Positions 40,663 to 49,361 of a stretch of DNA of 64,000 nt are shown here, in pieces. The stretch spans positions 3,173,001-3,237,000 of the forward strand of contig NZ_CP029617.1 of NCBI RefSeq assembly GCF_003945545.1, written 5' to 3'. The notes beneath the pieces are model-generated. The model did no database searches and was not told the origin of the DNA. It saw nothing but the letters and a program-made list of their open reading frames with translations. Each line of letters starts with the position of its first letter. Position 1 is the stretch's first letter. Both the position numbers and the translations under genes were made by a program. This stretch comes from Streptomyces sp. WAC 01529 (lineage in GTDB: Bacteria > Actinomycetota > Actinomycetes > Streptomycetales > Streptomycetaceae).

Positions 40663-42279
40663 TCACGGCAGCATCCAGCCGAGCACCGCCGTGCTCTGCC
40701 CCACCACGATCAGGCACATCACGAGGAGCAGACCGAGGCTCCACGGCAGCACCTTGCGCAGCAGGTCGCCCTCCTTGCCCGCGAGTCCGACGGCGGCGCA
40801 CGCGATCGTCAGGTTCTGCGGAGAGATCATCTTGCCGAGGACGCCGCCGGAGCTGTTGGCGGCGGCGAGCAGTTCCGGAGAGAGCCCGGACTGCTGAGCG
40901 GCCGTCACCTGGAGCGCGCCGAAAAGGGCGTTGGCGGAGGTGTCGGAGCCGGTCACCGCGACGCCGAACCAGCCGAGCACCGGTGACAGGAAGGCCAGGC
41001 CCGCCCCCGCGGCGGCCACGTAGTGCCCGATCGTCGCCGCCTGACCGGAGAGGTTCATGACGTACGCGAGCGCCAGCACGGAGGTGACGGTGAGGATCGC
41101 GAAGCGCAGTTCGTGCACGGTGGCGGCCCATTCCCGTACCGCCACGCGCGCGTGCACCCCGATGACCGCGGCCGTGAGGGCCCCGGCGAGCAGCACGAGC
41201 GTGCCGCCCGTCGACACCAGCGGCAGCGAGAAGACGTTGCCGCCGACCGGATCGCCCGAGGGGTCGGTGACCTCAAGGAAGGGCCAGTCGAAGGTGCGGG
41301 TGGCCTTCGTGAGGAGGTCCTTGACGGCCGGTATCTGCGCGAGGGAGAAGACGGCGACGATCAGGGCGTAGGGGGCGTAGGCGCGCAGCACCTCGGGGCG
41401 CGGGTCGTCGTGGTCGAGGTCCTCACTGCGTACGCCCGTCAGGACCGCGGCGCGTACGGGCTCGGTCGCCGGCCTGCGGGCGTGCGGCACCGCCACCAGG
41501 GCGCCCGCGCCCGCCAGGGCCGCCCCGATGTCGGCGAGCTGCGCGGAGACGTAGTTGGAGGCCGCGAACTGGGCGGCGGCGAAGGCGGACCCGCACGCGA
41601 GCGCGGGCACCCAGGTCTCGCGCAGCCCGCGCCGCCCGTCGACGAGGAAGACCAGGAGCAGCGGTACGACGAGGGCGAGCAGCGGGGTCTGGCGGCCGAC
41701 GACCGTGGCGACGGTGTCCAGCGGGATGCCGGTGACCTGAGCCAGCGTCACCACGGGTGTGCCCATGGCTCCGAAGGCGACGGGCGCGGTGTTGGCGACG
41801 AGGGCGACGACCGCGGCGCGTACGGGGTCGAAGCCGAGGGCGACGAGCATGACCGCGCTGATCGCGACGGGCGCCCCGAAGCCGGCGAGCGCCTCCAGGA
41901 GCGCCCCGAAGCAGAAGGCGACGACGAGCGCCTGGATGCGGGGGTCGTCGGAGAGCCGCCCGAAGGAGCGGCGCAGGATGTCGAAGTGCCGGGTGCGGAC
42001 CGTCATGCGGTACACCCACAGGGCGTTGACGACGATCCACATGATGGGGAAGAGCCCGAAGAGGGCCCCTTGCGCGGCGCTGGAGGCGGTCTGGCCGAGC
42101 GGCATGCCGTACGCGAGCCAGGCGACGAGGACGGCGACCGCGAGGCCGATGAGGCCCGCCCGGTGCGCCTTCATGCGGACGGCGCCGAGGAGGACGAGGA
42201 CGGTCAGGAGGGGCAGGGTCGCGACGAGTGCGGACAGGCCGAGCGAGTCGGCCACGGGCTCCAGTTGCTGCACGAACAC
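40663..42279 (-). CDS. lldP: L-lactate permease
   Basis: A lactate/glycolate:proton symporter of the LctP family, with 538 residues and about 13 membrane helices. Family motifs are visible: LGLSALVATLPLLTVLVLLGAVRMKAHRAG, LFPIMWIVVNALWVYRMT, AFCFGALLEALAGFGAPVAISAVMLVALGF near residue 120, GWFGVAVTGSDTSANALFGALQV near 435, and the C-terminal SSGGVLGKMISPQNLTIA. The GTG at 42277-42279 has GGGAGG upstream. No lactate dehydrogenase or regulator is adjacent. It separates manB from the DUF3499 gene, which are neighbours in mycobacteria, so it appears to be an insertion into an older block. Confidence 0.93.
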   Translation of the reverse strand: MFVQQLEPVADSLGLSALVATLPLLTVLVLLGAVRMKAHRAGLIGLAVAVLVAWLAYGMPLGQTASSAAQGALFGLFPIMWIVVNALWVYRMTVRTRHFDILRRSFGRLSDDPRIQALVVAFCFGALLEALAGFGAPVAISAVMLVALGFDPVRAAVVALVANTAPVAFGAMGTPVVTLAQVTGIPLDTVATVVGRQTPLLALVVPLLLVFLVDGRRGLRETWVPALACGSAFAAAQFAASNYVSAQLADIGAALAGAGALVAVPHARRPATEPVRAAVLTGVRSEDLDHDDPRPEVLRAYAPYALIVAVFSLAQIPAVKDLLTKATRTFDWPFLEVTDPSGDPVGGNVFSLPLVSTGGTLVLLAGALTAAVIGVHARVAVREWAATVHELRFAILTVTSVLALAYVMNLSGQAATIGHYVAAAGAGLAFLSPVLGWFGVAVTGSDTSANALFGALQVTAAQQSGLSPELLAAANSSGGVLGKMISPQNLTIACAAVGLAGKEGDLLRKVLPWSLGLLLVMCLIVVGQSTAVLGWMLP

Positions 42280-42383
42280 GGAACGCCTCCCGGCTGTGGG
42301 GTGGCGAAATCGTCACGGCCCCGACGGAGGAACGTCAACGTGCCGGAGGGCGAGGATGGCGAAGATCCAGTGAAGGGCCGTCA

Positions 42384-42460
42384 GGAGCGCGGCCCGCTCA
42401 GGAGCACGGCCCGCTCAGCACGAGCGCGGCCCGTTCGGCGCCAGGAGCGCGGCCCGCTCA
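42384..42460. repeat. Short tandem repeats overlapping the DUF3499 stop
   Basis: GGAGCGCGGCCCGCTCA at 42384, 42401 (one change) and 42444, with a diverged copy at 42421. The last copy contains the DUF3499 stop codon (complement of TCA at 42458-42460), so the coding end is built from the repeat. Confidence 0.75.
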
Positions 42461-42883
42461 GGAATCGGGGGAGCGCAGCACCCGGAGGTGACCGCGCCGC
42501 GCGACCTCCATCGGGTCCGCCGAGCGCCGCCCGCTTCCGCCCGCCTCGGCCGCGCGCTCCTGGGGGCGTGCGGCCTCGCGCACGGCGTTGGCGAGCGCTT
42601 CGAGGTCGTCGCCGGAGGGGCGGGCCGGACCGGAGGCGTCGGCGAGCCGGACGACCTCCCAGCCGCGGGGCGCGGTCAGGCGCTCGGAGTGCTCGGCACA
42701 GAGGTCGTAGCAGTGGGGTTCGGCGTAGGTGGCGAGGGGGCCGAGGACCGCGGTCGAGTCGGCGTAGACGTACGTCAGCGTCGCGACGGCGGGACGGCCG
42801 CAAGCGGTGCGCGAACAGCGACGTACAGGGCTCACGACGTTGGACGGTACCGCACTCTTGAGCGGGCCGCGACGACTCTCCAC
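42458..42883 (-). CDS. DUF3499 family protein
   Basis: A 141-residue protein of the actinobacterial DUF3499 family (Rv3258c-like). After a variable 17-residue lead it shows SPVRRCSRTACGRPAVATLTYVYADSTAVLGPLATYAEPHCYDLCAEHSERLTAPRGW, with four Cys and two His that look like a zinc-binding site (CSRTAC and HCYDLCAEH). The rest is an Ala/Arg-rich tail. The GTG at 42881-42883 is used; a second GTG at about 42835 would give a shorter protein starting at SPVRRC and cannot be excluded. It is divergent from the zincin-like gene, as in mycobacteria. Function unknown. Confidence 0.85.
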   Translation of the reverse strand: MESRRGPLKSAVPSNVVSPVRRCSRTACGRPAVATLTYVYADSTAVLGPLATYAEPHCYDLCAEHSERLTAPRGWEVVRLADASGPARPSGDDLEALANAVREAARPQERAAEAGGSGRRSADPMEVARRGHLRVLRSPDS

Positions 42884-43129
42884 GAGGTCACTCCCCCGTG
42901 TCGTGCGGTGATCCTCGAACCGGTGGGCCGCGAGGGCGCGGCGTTGACCTGCGCAGACGCCAGTGACCAGAGGGGCGGGTGGTGTTGAATCCGGTCACCA
43001 CATGGCGGGAATCAGGTCATTTGGCGCGAGATCGACGGTCCGGAGCGATATGGAATCGAGTCCAAGCCTGGCCGGAACGGTCAGGAAGCGACATGGCGCG
43101 CACCGCGCGGAAAGGGTGATTCCGAGGAC

Positions 43130-43144
43130 TACGCTTCGTCAGTG
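43130..43144 (+). promoter_or_regulatory. -10 element and probable leaderless start of the zincin-like gene
   Basis: TACGCT at 43130-43135 ends six bases before the GTG at 43142, which places the expected transcription start on or next to the start codon. No ribosome site precedes it. A leaderless message is inferred. The -35 is weak. Confidence 0.4.
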
Positions 43145-43627
43145 ATGGACGACCCCGTACAGCCGATGGACGACCCCGTGCAGCCCCCCTCCGCAGACCC
43201 GAGGCCCCGCCGCCGCGACCGCCACGGCCGGGGCATGCGCGGCCCCGTGGCGCCGCCCCAGGTGCCGCTCTCCGCGAGCCGCGCGGAGGCCTTCACGGAC
43301 CTCGTGCAGGACTCCGTGGAGCGTCTTGAGCGGCGCTGGCCGCAGCTCGCGGAGATCGAGTTCCTGGTCCTGGAGGTGCCGCCCCTGGGGGGTCCCGGCG
43401 GGCCCGACGGGGAGTGGCAGGACGAGGCGGTGCCGCTCGGCGGCTCCCTCTCGGCGTCCGAGGGGCGGCCCGCCCGCGTCGTCATCTACCGCCGCCCCGT
43501 GGAGATCCGCACCAAGGGGCGCGACGAGCGCGCCGCCCTGGTGCACGAGGTGGTCGTCGAGCAGGTCGCCGATCTGCTCGGCCTCTCCCCGGACTCGGTC
43601 GACCCGCGCTACGGCGACGAGGACTGA
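43142..43627 (+). CDS. Zincin-like (metallopeptidase family) protein with degenerate active site
   Basis: A 161-residue protein of the small zincin family (PF06262 type; Rv3259-like). Residues 1-40 are a charged tail with a DDPVQP duplication. The domain then runs from RAEAFTDLVQDSVERLERRWPQLAEIEFLVLEVP to the C-terminus. Where active family members have H-E-x-x-H, this protein has H135-E136-V-V-V139-E140: the second His is Val. Loss of that ligand argues against a normal zinc protease. Actinobacterial members may share the change. GTG 43142 or ATG 43145 is the start. It lies between DUF3499 and the DUF5719/glycosyltransferase pair. Confidence 0.85.
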   Translation: MMDDPVQPMDDPVQPPSADPRPRRRDRHGRGMRGPVAPPQVPLSASRAEAFTDLVQDSVERLERRWPQLAEIEFLVLEVPPLGGPGGPDGEWQDEAVPLGGSLSASEGRPARVVIYRRPVEIRTKGRDERAALVHEVVVEQVADLLGLSPDSVDPRYGDED

Positions 43628-43671
43628 CGGACGGCGGCACCTACCGCTGCAGCACTGACGCACGGCGGCGC

Positions 43672-45168
43672 CTACCGCTGCAACACCGTCAGATCCCGCT
43701 CCGCCTCCGGCACCGCCACCGTCCCCCGGTCGTCCGGCAGCGTCTGGACGGTGAACATCGGGACGCCGTCCTCGGGCAGCGCCAGCATCCGCGACCCGTA
43801 GACCTCGCCGCCGGACAGCGGCTCCACCGTGAGGGCGTAGGCGCCCTTCAGGCCGGCCGGTACCGGCGGCCTTGTGACCTCCAGGGTCGTGCCGCCCTTG
43901 ACCGTGTACGTCTTCGTGGCGGGCGTGCCGCCCTCGGTGCCGGGTGAGGCCGTGACCTTCACCTTCGCCGACTTGCCGGGGGCCACCAGGGAGAGCGTGG
44001 AGCCCTTGGCGCGGTTGTCGGCCACTGTCGCGCGCGTGCCCGCCGCGTCCGTCGCCGGGATGAACGCCGTCTCCTGGGCGCTGCCCTTGCCGCGGGTGAC
44101 GTGCAGGGCGGCCACCACGGGCACCGCCTTGTCGGTCGGCGAGAGCAGCAGCGAGGCGGCCTCGCCCTTGGTGACGTCACCGAGGTCCACGGCGGCGGTC
44201 ATACCGGCCTTGACGTGGAGGTTCTCGTGTCCGGCCGGGGTGATCGTGCCGGTCGGCGAGGCGAGCTGGAGCTTCAGGTCGGCGTCGTCGGAGCCGGGTG
44301 CGAAGGCGACCAGGCGCACCGAGGTGGCGTCCTTCGGGATGCCGGGCAGCACGGCCTCGGGCGCGGGGTCGGCGGTGGCGGGCAGCCAGTCGCCGCCGAG
44401 CTTCTCGTCGGAGGACTGCACGGCGGCCGCGACCCGGCCGCTGCGCGCGGTCACATGCATCGTGAGGTTGGTGTACTGCTTGTCGGCGAGCGTGGAGAGC
44501 AGCACGGGCACGCTGGAGTGCGGCTGGACCTGGATGGCCTCGCCCACCTGGGAGGTGACCTCGCCGTCCGGGCCGAACAGCTCCACGTCGACGACGGCCG
44601 CGGAGTCGTCGGGGTTGGTCAGGTGGATGTAGTCGCTGCGGCCCTTGGCGGTGCTCGCGGCCGGGAACCAGAAGTCGGTGTCGGGCGCGGTGCAGTTGGT
44701 GCCGTGCGCGCCACGGCCGGCGCCCGCGGAGTACGTCGTGGTCTGCTGCACGGTCCAGCCGGGGGCGAGCGCGCCGTCGGCGGTGCCGATGAGCGCGGGT
44801 GCCTCGGCGCCGGACTCCTCGCCGCCGACCGTCTCGCCCGGCTTCTTCTGGGTCAGGAAGGGCTTGGTCTCCTTGCCCTTGGCGCCCTCTTGCGGAGCGT
44901 CCGTCAGCTGCTTGAGCACGGGCACCAGTTCGGCCTTGCCCGTGCTCGCGGCGCCGCGCGACTTCGGGGTGAAGGCCGTGTACGAGGTCTCCGCGAGGTC
45001 GGAGGCGCTGGGCACCGGGCAGAGCAGGCTGGTGCGCTCGACGGGCAGCCGTGCGGCGGCCTTCGCGGGGGCGCCGCCCTTGTCGTCGGGCCCGCTGGAC
45101 GCGGCGTACCCGGTGACGGCGCCGAGCGCGACGACCACGGCGATCAGGGACTGGGTGGTGCGGTTCAC
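43672..45168 (-). CDS. DUF5719 family secreted or membrane-anchored protein
   Basis: A 498-residue protein with an N-terminal signal or anchor (TTQSLIAVVVALGAVTGYAA, residues 4-24), then an extracytoplasmic beta-rich region. SDYIHLTNPDDSAAVVDVELFGPDGEV and LAVLSTLADKQYTNLTMHVTARSGRVAAAVQ-like segments recall repeated immunoglobulin-like strands, as in DUF5719. No enzyme motif is seen. The GTG at 45166-45168 overlaps the glycosyltransferase stop by four bases (GTGA), so the two are translationally coupled and probably work together at the membrane. The gene converges on the zincin-like gene. Function unknown. Confidence 0.85.
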   Translation of the reverse strand: MNRTTQSLIAVVVALGAVTGYAASSGPDDKGGAPAKAAARLPVERTSLLCPVPSASDLAETSYTAFTPKSRGAASTGKAELVPVLKQLTDAPQEGAKGKETKPFLTQKKPGETVGGEESGAEAPALIGTADGALAPGWTVQQTTTYSAGAGRGAHGTNCTAPDTDFWFPAASTAKGRSDYIHLTNPDDSAAVVDVELFGPDGEVTSQVGEAIQVQPHSSVPVLLSTLADKQYTNLTMHVTARSGRVAAAVQSSDEKLGGDWLPATADPAPEAVLPGIPKDATSVRLVAFAPGSDDADLKLQLASPTGTITPAGHENLHVKAGMTAAVDLGDVTKGEAASLLLSPTDKAVPVVAALHVTRGKGSAQETAFIPATDAAGTRATVADNRAKGSTLSLVAPGKSAKVKVTASPGTEGGTPATKTYTVKGGTTLEVTRPPVPAGLKGAYALTVEPLSGGEVYGSRMLALPEDGVPMFTVQTLPDDRGTVAVPEAERDLTVLQR

Positions 45169-48100
45169 TGCTGGCTCCCGTCGGGGCGCTCGCTGTCGGT
45201 GGCGCGGGGCGGCCGCGGGGGCGGCGGGGGCGTCGGCGGCTGCTGCTGTCCGTACGGGCCCTCTCCGTAGGACTGGTCGTACTGCTGCCCGCCTCCGTAG
45301 ACACCGCTCGCTCCTCCGTAGGAGGCGTACGGGTCGTACTGGCCCTCCTGGGGGGCCTCGGCCGGGTAGGCCGCCTGTTCGTAGGAGCCGGGCGGGTAGG
45401 TGCCGTCCTGGTACGGGGCGTTCTGGTACTCGCCCTGGTACTGCTGTTCGGCTCCCGCGTGGGCGGGTTCCTCCCACGCGCCGTACGACTGCTGCTGCGG
45501 AACGGCCCCCAGGGGCTCCTCCGAAGGAGGCGGCGGCACGTCCTGGCCCGCGTCCTGCGCGGCCTGCTCGCTCTGGGCCCGCAGCCTGCGCGCCCTGCGG
45601 CCCTCGCCCTCGACCGCCTGGGCCGGGACGACGGGCTCCTCGGGGAGGTCGTCGTCGACGTCGCGGCGGCGCCCGGGCAGCGCGAGGACCACGAGGACGA
45701 GGGCGAGCGCGCCCTGCGCCCACAGCCAGGCGGTGTGGCCCACGGGGGCTTCGTAGGTGACGTCGAGCCGGCCGCCCGAGGTGGGCAGTTCGAAGCCCTG
45801 CGCCCAGCCGTCCAGCGTGGTGCGGGTCAGCGGGCGGCCGTCGAGGGTCGCGGTCCAGCCCGGGGCGGCGGAGTCGGCGAGCCGCAGCACGCGGCCCGCG
45901 TCACCCGCGGGGATCTTCGTGTGCAGCTCGACGGGGCCCGCGGCGACCGGCTCCGGGTCGCCGGTCTTCGGGACGATGGCGGCGCGGGAGACCTGCCGGT
46001 CCACGCGCCACAGGGCGCTGCCGTCCTCCTGGCTGAGCCGGGTCAGGCCGGGCGTGGCGTCCAGGGTGCGGCTCATCTGGCGGGGCGCGCCCTCGCGTAC
46101 GAGGACGTAGCGCACGGCGTAGCCGCCGAGCTGGTCGGCCTGGTCGGCTCCGGAGCCCGCGACGAGCCGGGCGACGATCTTGTCGAGCCTGTCGTCGGGG
46201 CCCGCGGCGGCGGCCAGTTCGGCGTCACCGAGCCGGGCGCCCGATCCGCGTACGAGCGTGTAGGCGACGTCGGCCGCCGACTCGCTGTCGAGGACGAGGG
46301 TGCGGGCCTGGTCCTGGGTGCCGCTCTCCTCCGCGACGAACGCGGGCACCTGGACCGGATCGCGCCGCTCCAGGGGGCCGTCGGCGCCGCGGATCATCCA
46401 TCCGGCGGCGAGGAGCAGCGGCCCGGCCGCGGCGGCGAAGGCGATGAGCGCGGCGACCGGCTGGCGCCAGCCGAAGCTCTGCTCGGCGACACGCGCGCGT
46501 GCCCCGTCGGCGCCGAGTGCGGCGGCGGCGAGGAGCGCGATGCCGTAGGCGAGGGTTGCGGGGCCCGCCCACGCCGAGCCGTTCGACAAGACGGCGAAGA
46601 CCAGGGAGACCAGGGCGGCCGTCCAGGCGGTGCGGACCGCGAGCTGCCGCTCGGTGCGCAGCAGGGCGCCGAGGGCGGCGAGGACGATGCCGGTGAGCAG
46701 CAGTCCGTGCACGGTGCCGGGGCCGCCGGGGCTGGTGCCGAGCAGGTCGAGCGCGCTGGCGGAGCCGGTGCCGAACTCCAGGCCCGCTTCCTTGAAGAAG
46801 CCGAAGGGCAGCAGCGTCAGCGACCACGGGGCGAGCATGAGCAGCGGGGTGCCGAGCGCGGCGAGGAAGCGCGGTCCGTAGCCGGTGATGTCGCGGCGGC
46901 GCAGTACGAGCAGGGCGAGGCCGAGCACCAGGGCGATCGGCCAGACGACCGGCGTGAAGGCCGTGGCGAGGGTCAGCAGGAGCGCGTACGCCCATGTGGC
47001 GCGCCAGGTGCCGCGGGCGCTCCCGGAGGCCGTCAGACCGGCGGCCGCGGCGCCCGCGCGCGCGATGAGCGGCAGCAGGACGGCGAGGACGGCGGTGCCG
47101 ATGCGGCCGCCCGCGAGCGCGCCGGTGGCGGCGGGCAGGAAGGCGTACGCGACGGAGGCCCAGGCGCGCAGCAGGCGGGAGGTGACGAGCGGGCGGGAGG
47201 CGAAGTACGCGGCGAAGCCTGCCAGCGGCACGGAGCCGACGAGCAGCACGGTGACGGCGAGTCCGGTGGAGCCGAGGAGCAGGCTGGACAGGGCGGCGAC
47301 GAGCGCGAGATACGGCGGCGCGGTCTCGGTGCCGCCCGTGCCGACGGGATGCCAGCCGTCCAGGTAGCGCGCCCACAGGCCCGAGGAGTCGGCGGGGGCG
47401 GGCAGCAGCGCGCCGCCCGCGAGCGCCCCGCCGCCGAGCAGGGCGCGGCAGGCGATGAGCGAGACGAACAGGAGCACTACGAAGAGCATCGGTCCCGGTT
47501 TGCGGGCGATGCGCTTGAGGCGGGCGAACTGCTCGATCTCCAGGAAGTCGGCGTCGTCGCCGCCGGGCCCGGACTCGACGGCGCCGTGCCGTCCCGCTCC
47601 CGCGGGGGCCTCGGGGTCGGAGCGGCCGACGAGGCTGCCCGCCGCCTGTTCGACGGTGGCCCGCACGGTGGCGCCGGGCGGCGGGAACAGGGCCCGCGTC
47701 TCGCCCGCGTCGAGCACGGACTTGCCGCGCTGTTTGCGGGCGGCGAGGATCCGCCCCGGCCGCAGCAGTGTGGCCAAGAGGCCCGCGATCTCGTCGAGGG
47801 CCTGGCCGGGCGCCTTGCCGAGGAGGTAGGTGACGGTGCGCAGGAGCGTGCCGAAGACGAGGCGGAAGAGCACCCAGGGCAGCACGGCCGTACGGGCGTT
47901 GGCGAGCAGGGTGTAGGCGGCGCCCGCCTTGTCCACGCGGTGCGGCGAGGTCGCCGTGCGGCCGACGCAGTCGACGGTGCGGCGCTCGCGCGAGGACGCC
48001 TCCGCGTGCCGGACGACGGCGTCGGGGGCGACGAGGACGCGGTGTCCCGCGGCGTGCGCGCGCCAGCACAGGTCGACGTCGTCGCGCATCAGCGGCAGGT

Positions 48101-48830
48101 AGCGGTCGAAGCCGCCGAGCTGTTCGTAGACATCGCGGCGGATGAGCATGCCCGCGGTGGAGACCGAGAGCACGGGCCGTACGTGGTCGTGCTGGCCCTG
48201 GTCCTGCTCGCGGCGGTCCAGGCCGGTCCAGCGGCGGCCGCTGTTGGCGATGGAGACGCCGACTTCGAGCAGCTGTCTGCGGTCGTACCAGCCGCGGAGC
48301 TTGGGGCCGACGACGGCGACGTCCTTGCCAAGATCGTGTTCGTTCTCGACGGCGCGCAGCAGTTCGGCGAGGGCGTCGGGCTCGGGCGCGCAGTCGTCGT
48401 GGAGCAGCCAGAGCCACTGCACGGGCTCGCCGTGCGGCAGGTCCGGCAGGTCGTACGCCTCGTCGCGCCAGGACCGGCTGACCGGGTCCCAGCCGCTCGG
48501 GCGCTTGAGGTACGGCAGCTCTTCGGGGGTGGGCGTCCCGGCGCCGCGGACCGCCTCGTCGACGGCGGTGCCGAAGCCGGAGCGGCGGGCGAGGTGCAGC
48601 ACGCGGTCGGGGCCGAGGGCCTCGGTGAGCAGGCGGGCGGAGTCGTCCGCGCTGCCGGTGTCCGCGGCCACGGCCTGCTGCACGGGCCGCTCCTGGCCGA
48701 GCAGCCCCGCCAGGGCGTCGGGCAGCCAGCGGGCGCCGTCGTGGGCGACGAGGACGGCGGTCACGACGTGCCGCGGGAACTCAGGGGCGGCAGCGTCGTG
48801 AGGGGCTGCCGAGTGGTTGTGCACGGACAT
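45165..48830 (-). CDS. Giant membrane glycosyltransferase, family 2 domain fused to a multi-helix domain
   Basis: A 1,221-residue protein. Residues 20-330 are a GT2 catalytic domain: TAVLVAHDGARWLPDALAGLLGQ, a D-D pair at 145-146 in WLLHDDCAPEPDALAELL, and RDDVDLCWRAHAAGHRVLVAPDAVVRHAE. A cytoplasmic linker precedes about 12-14 membrane helices (residues 430-830) of a GT-C or polymerase-like type. An extracytoplasmic beta region follows (ELHTKIPAGDAGRVLRLADSAAPGWTATLDGRPL), then one more helix and a Gln/Tyr/Gly-rich tail of about 170 residues. It probably builds or exports an envelope glycan. The start is the ATG at 48828-48830. It is coupled to DUF5719. Donor and acceptor are unknown. Confidence 0.9.
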   Translation of the reverse strand: MSVHNHSAAPHDAAAPEFPRHVVTAVLVAHDGARWLPDALAGLLGQERPVQQAVAADTGSADDSARLLTEALGPDRVLHLARRSGFGTAVDEAVRGAGTPTPEELPYLKRPSGWDPVSRSWRDEAYDLPDLPHGEPVQWLWLLHDDCAPEPDALAELLRAVENEHDLGKDVAVVGPKLRGWYDRRQLLEVGVSIANSGRRWTGLDRREQDQGQHDHVRPVLSVSTAGMLIRRDVYEQLGGFDRYLPLMRDDVDLCWRAHAAGHRVLVAPDAVVRHAEASSRERRTVDCVGRTATSPHRVDKAGAAYTLLANARTAVLPWVLFRLVFGTLLRTVTYLLGKAPGQALDEIAGLLATLLRPGRILAARKQRGKSVLDAGETRALFPPPGATVRATVEQAAGSLVGRSDPEAPAGAGRHGAVESGPGGDDADFLEIEQFARLKRIARKPGPMLFVVLLFVSLIACRALLGGGALAGGALLPAPADSSGLWARYLDGWHPVGTGGTETAPPYLALVAALSSLLLGSTGLAVTVLLVGSVPLAGFAAYFASRPLVTSRLLRAWASVAYAFLPAATGALAGGRIGTAVLAVLLPLIARAGAAAAGLTASGSARGTWRATWAYALLLTLATAFTPVVWPIALVLGLALLVLRRRDITGYGPRFLAALGTPLLMLAPWSLTLLPFGFFKEAGLEFGTGSASALDLLGTSPGGPGTVHGLLLTGIVLAALGALLRTERQLAVRTAWTAALVSLVFAVLSNGSAWAGPATLAYGIALLAAAALGADGARARVAEQSFGWRQPVAALIAFAAAAGPLLLAAGWMIRGADGPLERRDPVQVPAFVAEESGTQDQARTLVLDSESAADVAYTLVRGSGARLGDAELAAAAGPDDRLDKIVARLVAGSGADQADQLGGYAVRYVLVREGAPRQMSRTLDATPGLTRLSQEDGSALWRVDRQVSRAAIVPKTGDPEPVAAGPVELHTKIPAGDAGRVLRLADSAAPGWTATLDGRPLTRTTLDGWAQGFELPTSGGRLDVTYEAPVGHTAWLWAQGALALVLVVLALPGRRRDVDDDLPEEPVVPAQAVEGEGRRARRLRAQSEQAAQDAGQDVPPPPSEEPLGAVPQQQSYGAWEEPAHAGAEQQYQGEYQNAPYQDGTYPPGSYEQAAYPAEAPQEGQYDPYASYGGASGVYGGGQQYDQSYGEGPYGQQQPPTPPPPPRPPRATDSERPDGSQQ

Positions 48831-49097
48831 CGAGGTACGGGCCCCGGTTCGATGGACTGCGGTGGACGCCTGCGCCCTGCGGGGGCGCCGGGGCGTCTCG
48901 GACGGGGCCCCACACTAGGGCCTGTCCGGCGGTTCAGGTCGCGTTGGGGTGGCGGTCGCCGCCGGGTGCGGGTGACGGCCGGCACCAGGACGGCCCGCCG
49001 CCTGTGGATGACCCACGGGCGACGGGCCGTTCGTCGCGCACTGTTCGAGGGAGATGTGTGCCGAACGGGGGCGGCACCTGCGCGGATGCGCTTCCGT

Positions 49098-49361
49098 TCA
49101 CACCGCTGCCTTCTTCAGTCGTCGGCGCTCACGCTCCGACAGACCGCCCCAGATACCGAAGCGTTCGTCGTTGGCGAGTGCGTATTCGAGGCATTCGGAG
49201 CGGACCTCACAGGCGAGACAGACCTTCTTGGCCTCGCGCGTGGAGCCGCCCTTCTCGGGGAAGAAGGACTCGGGGTCGGTCTGGGCGCACAGCGCGCGCT
49301 CCTGCCAGCCGAGTTCCTCGTCCGCGTCCTCGACCAGCAGTTCCTGAACCAGCTCGGTCAT
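49098..49361 (-). CDS. whiB: Developmental transcription factor WhiB
   Basis: An 87-residue iron-sulfur regulator needed, with WhiA, for sporulation septation in Streptomyces aerial hyphae. Four cluster ligands are at Cys25, Cys48, Cys51 and Cys57. The GIWGG turn at 69-73 and the basic tail ERERRRLKKAAV complete the family pattern. Length and N-terminus (MTELVQELLVEDADEELGWQERALC) match the S. coelicolor WhiB I remember, so this is the true WhiB rather than a Wbl paralogue. The ATG at 49359-49361 has GAGGGG upstream; an extension in frame to 49463 is rejected. Its place before fbiA-fbiB corresponds to whiB2 in mycobacteria. Confidence 0.97.
   Translation of the reverse strand: MTELVQELLVEDADEELGWQERALCAQTDPESFFPEKGGSTREAKKVCLACEVRSECLEYALANDERFGIWGGLSERERRRLKKAAV

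Noticed and set aside
40663..42279. Horizontal transfer of the lactate permease gene
   Set aside because: It interrupts a block conserved in mycobacteria, but codon use looks like its neighbours and no repeat or mobile gene flanks it.
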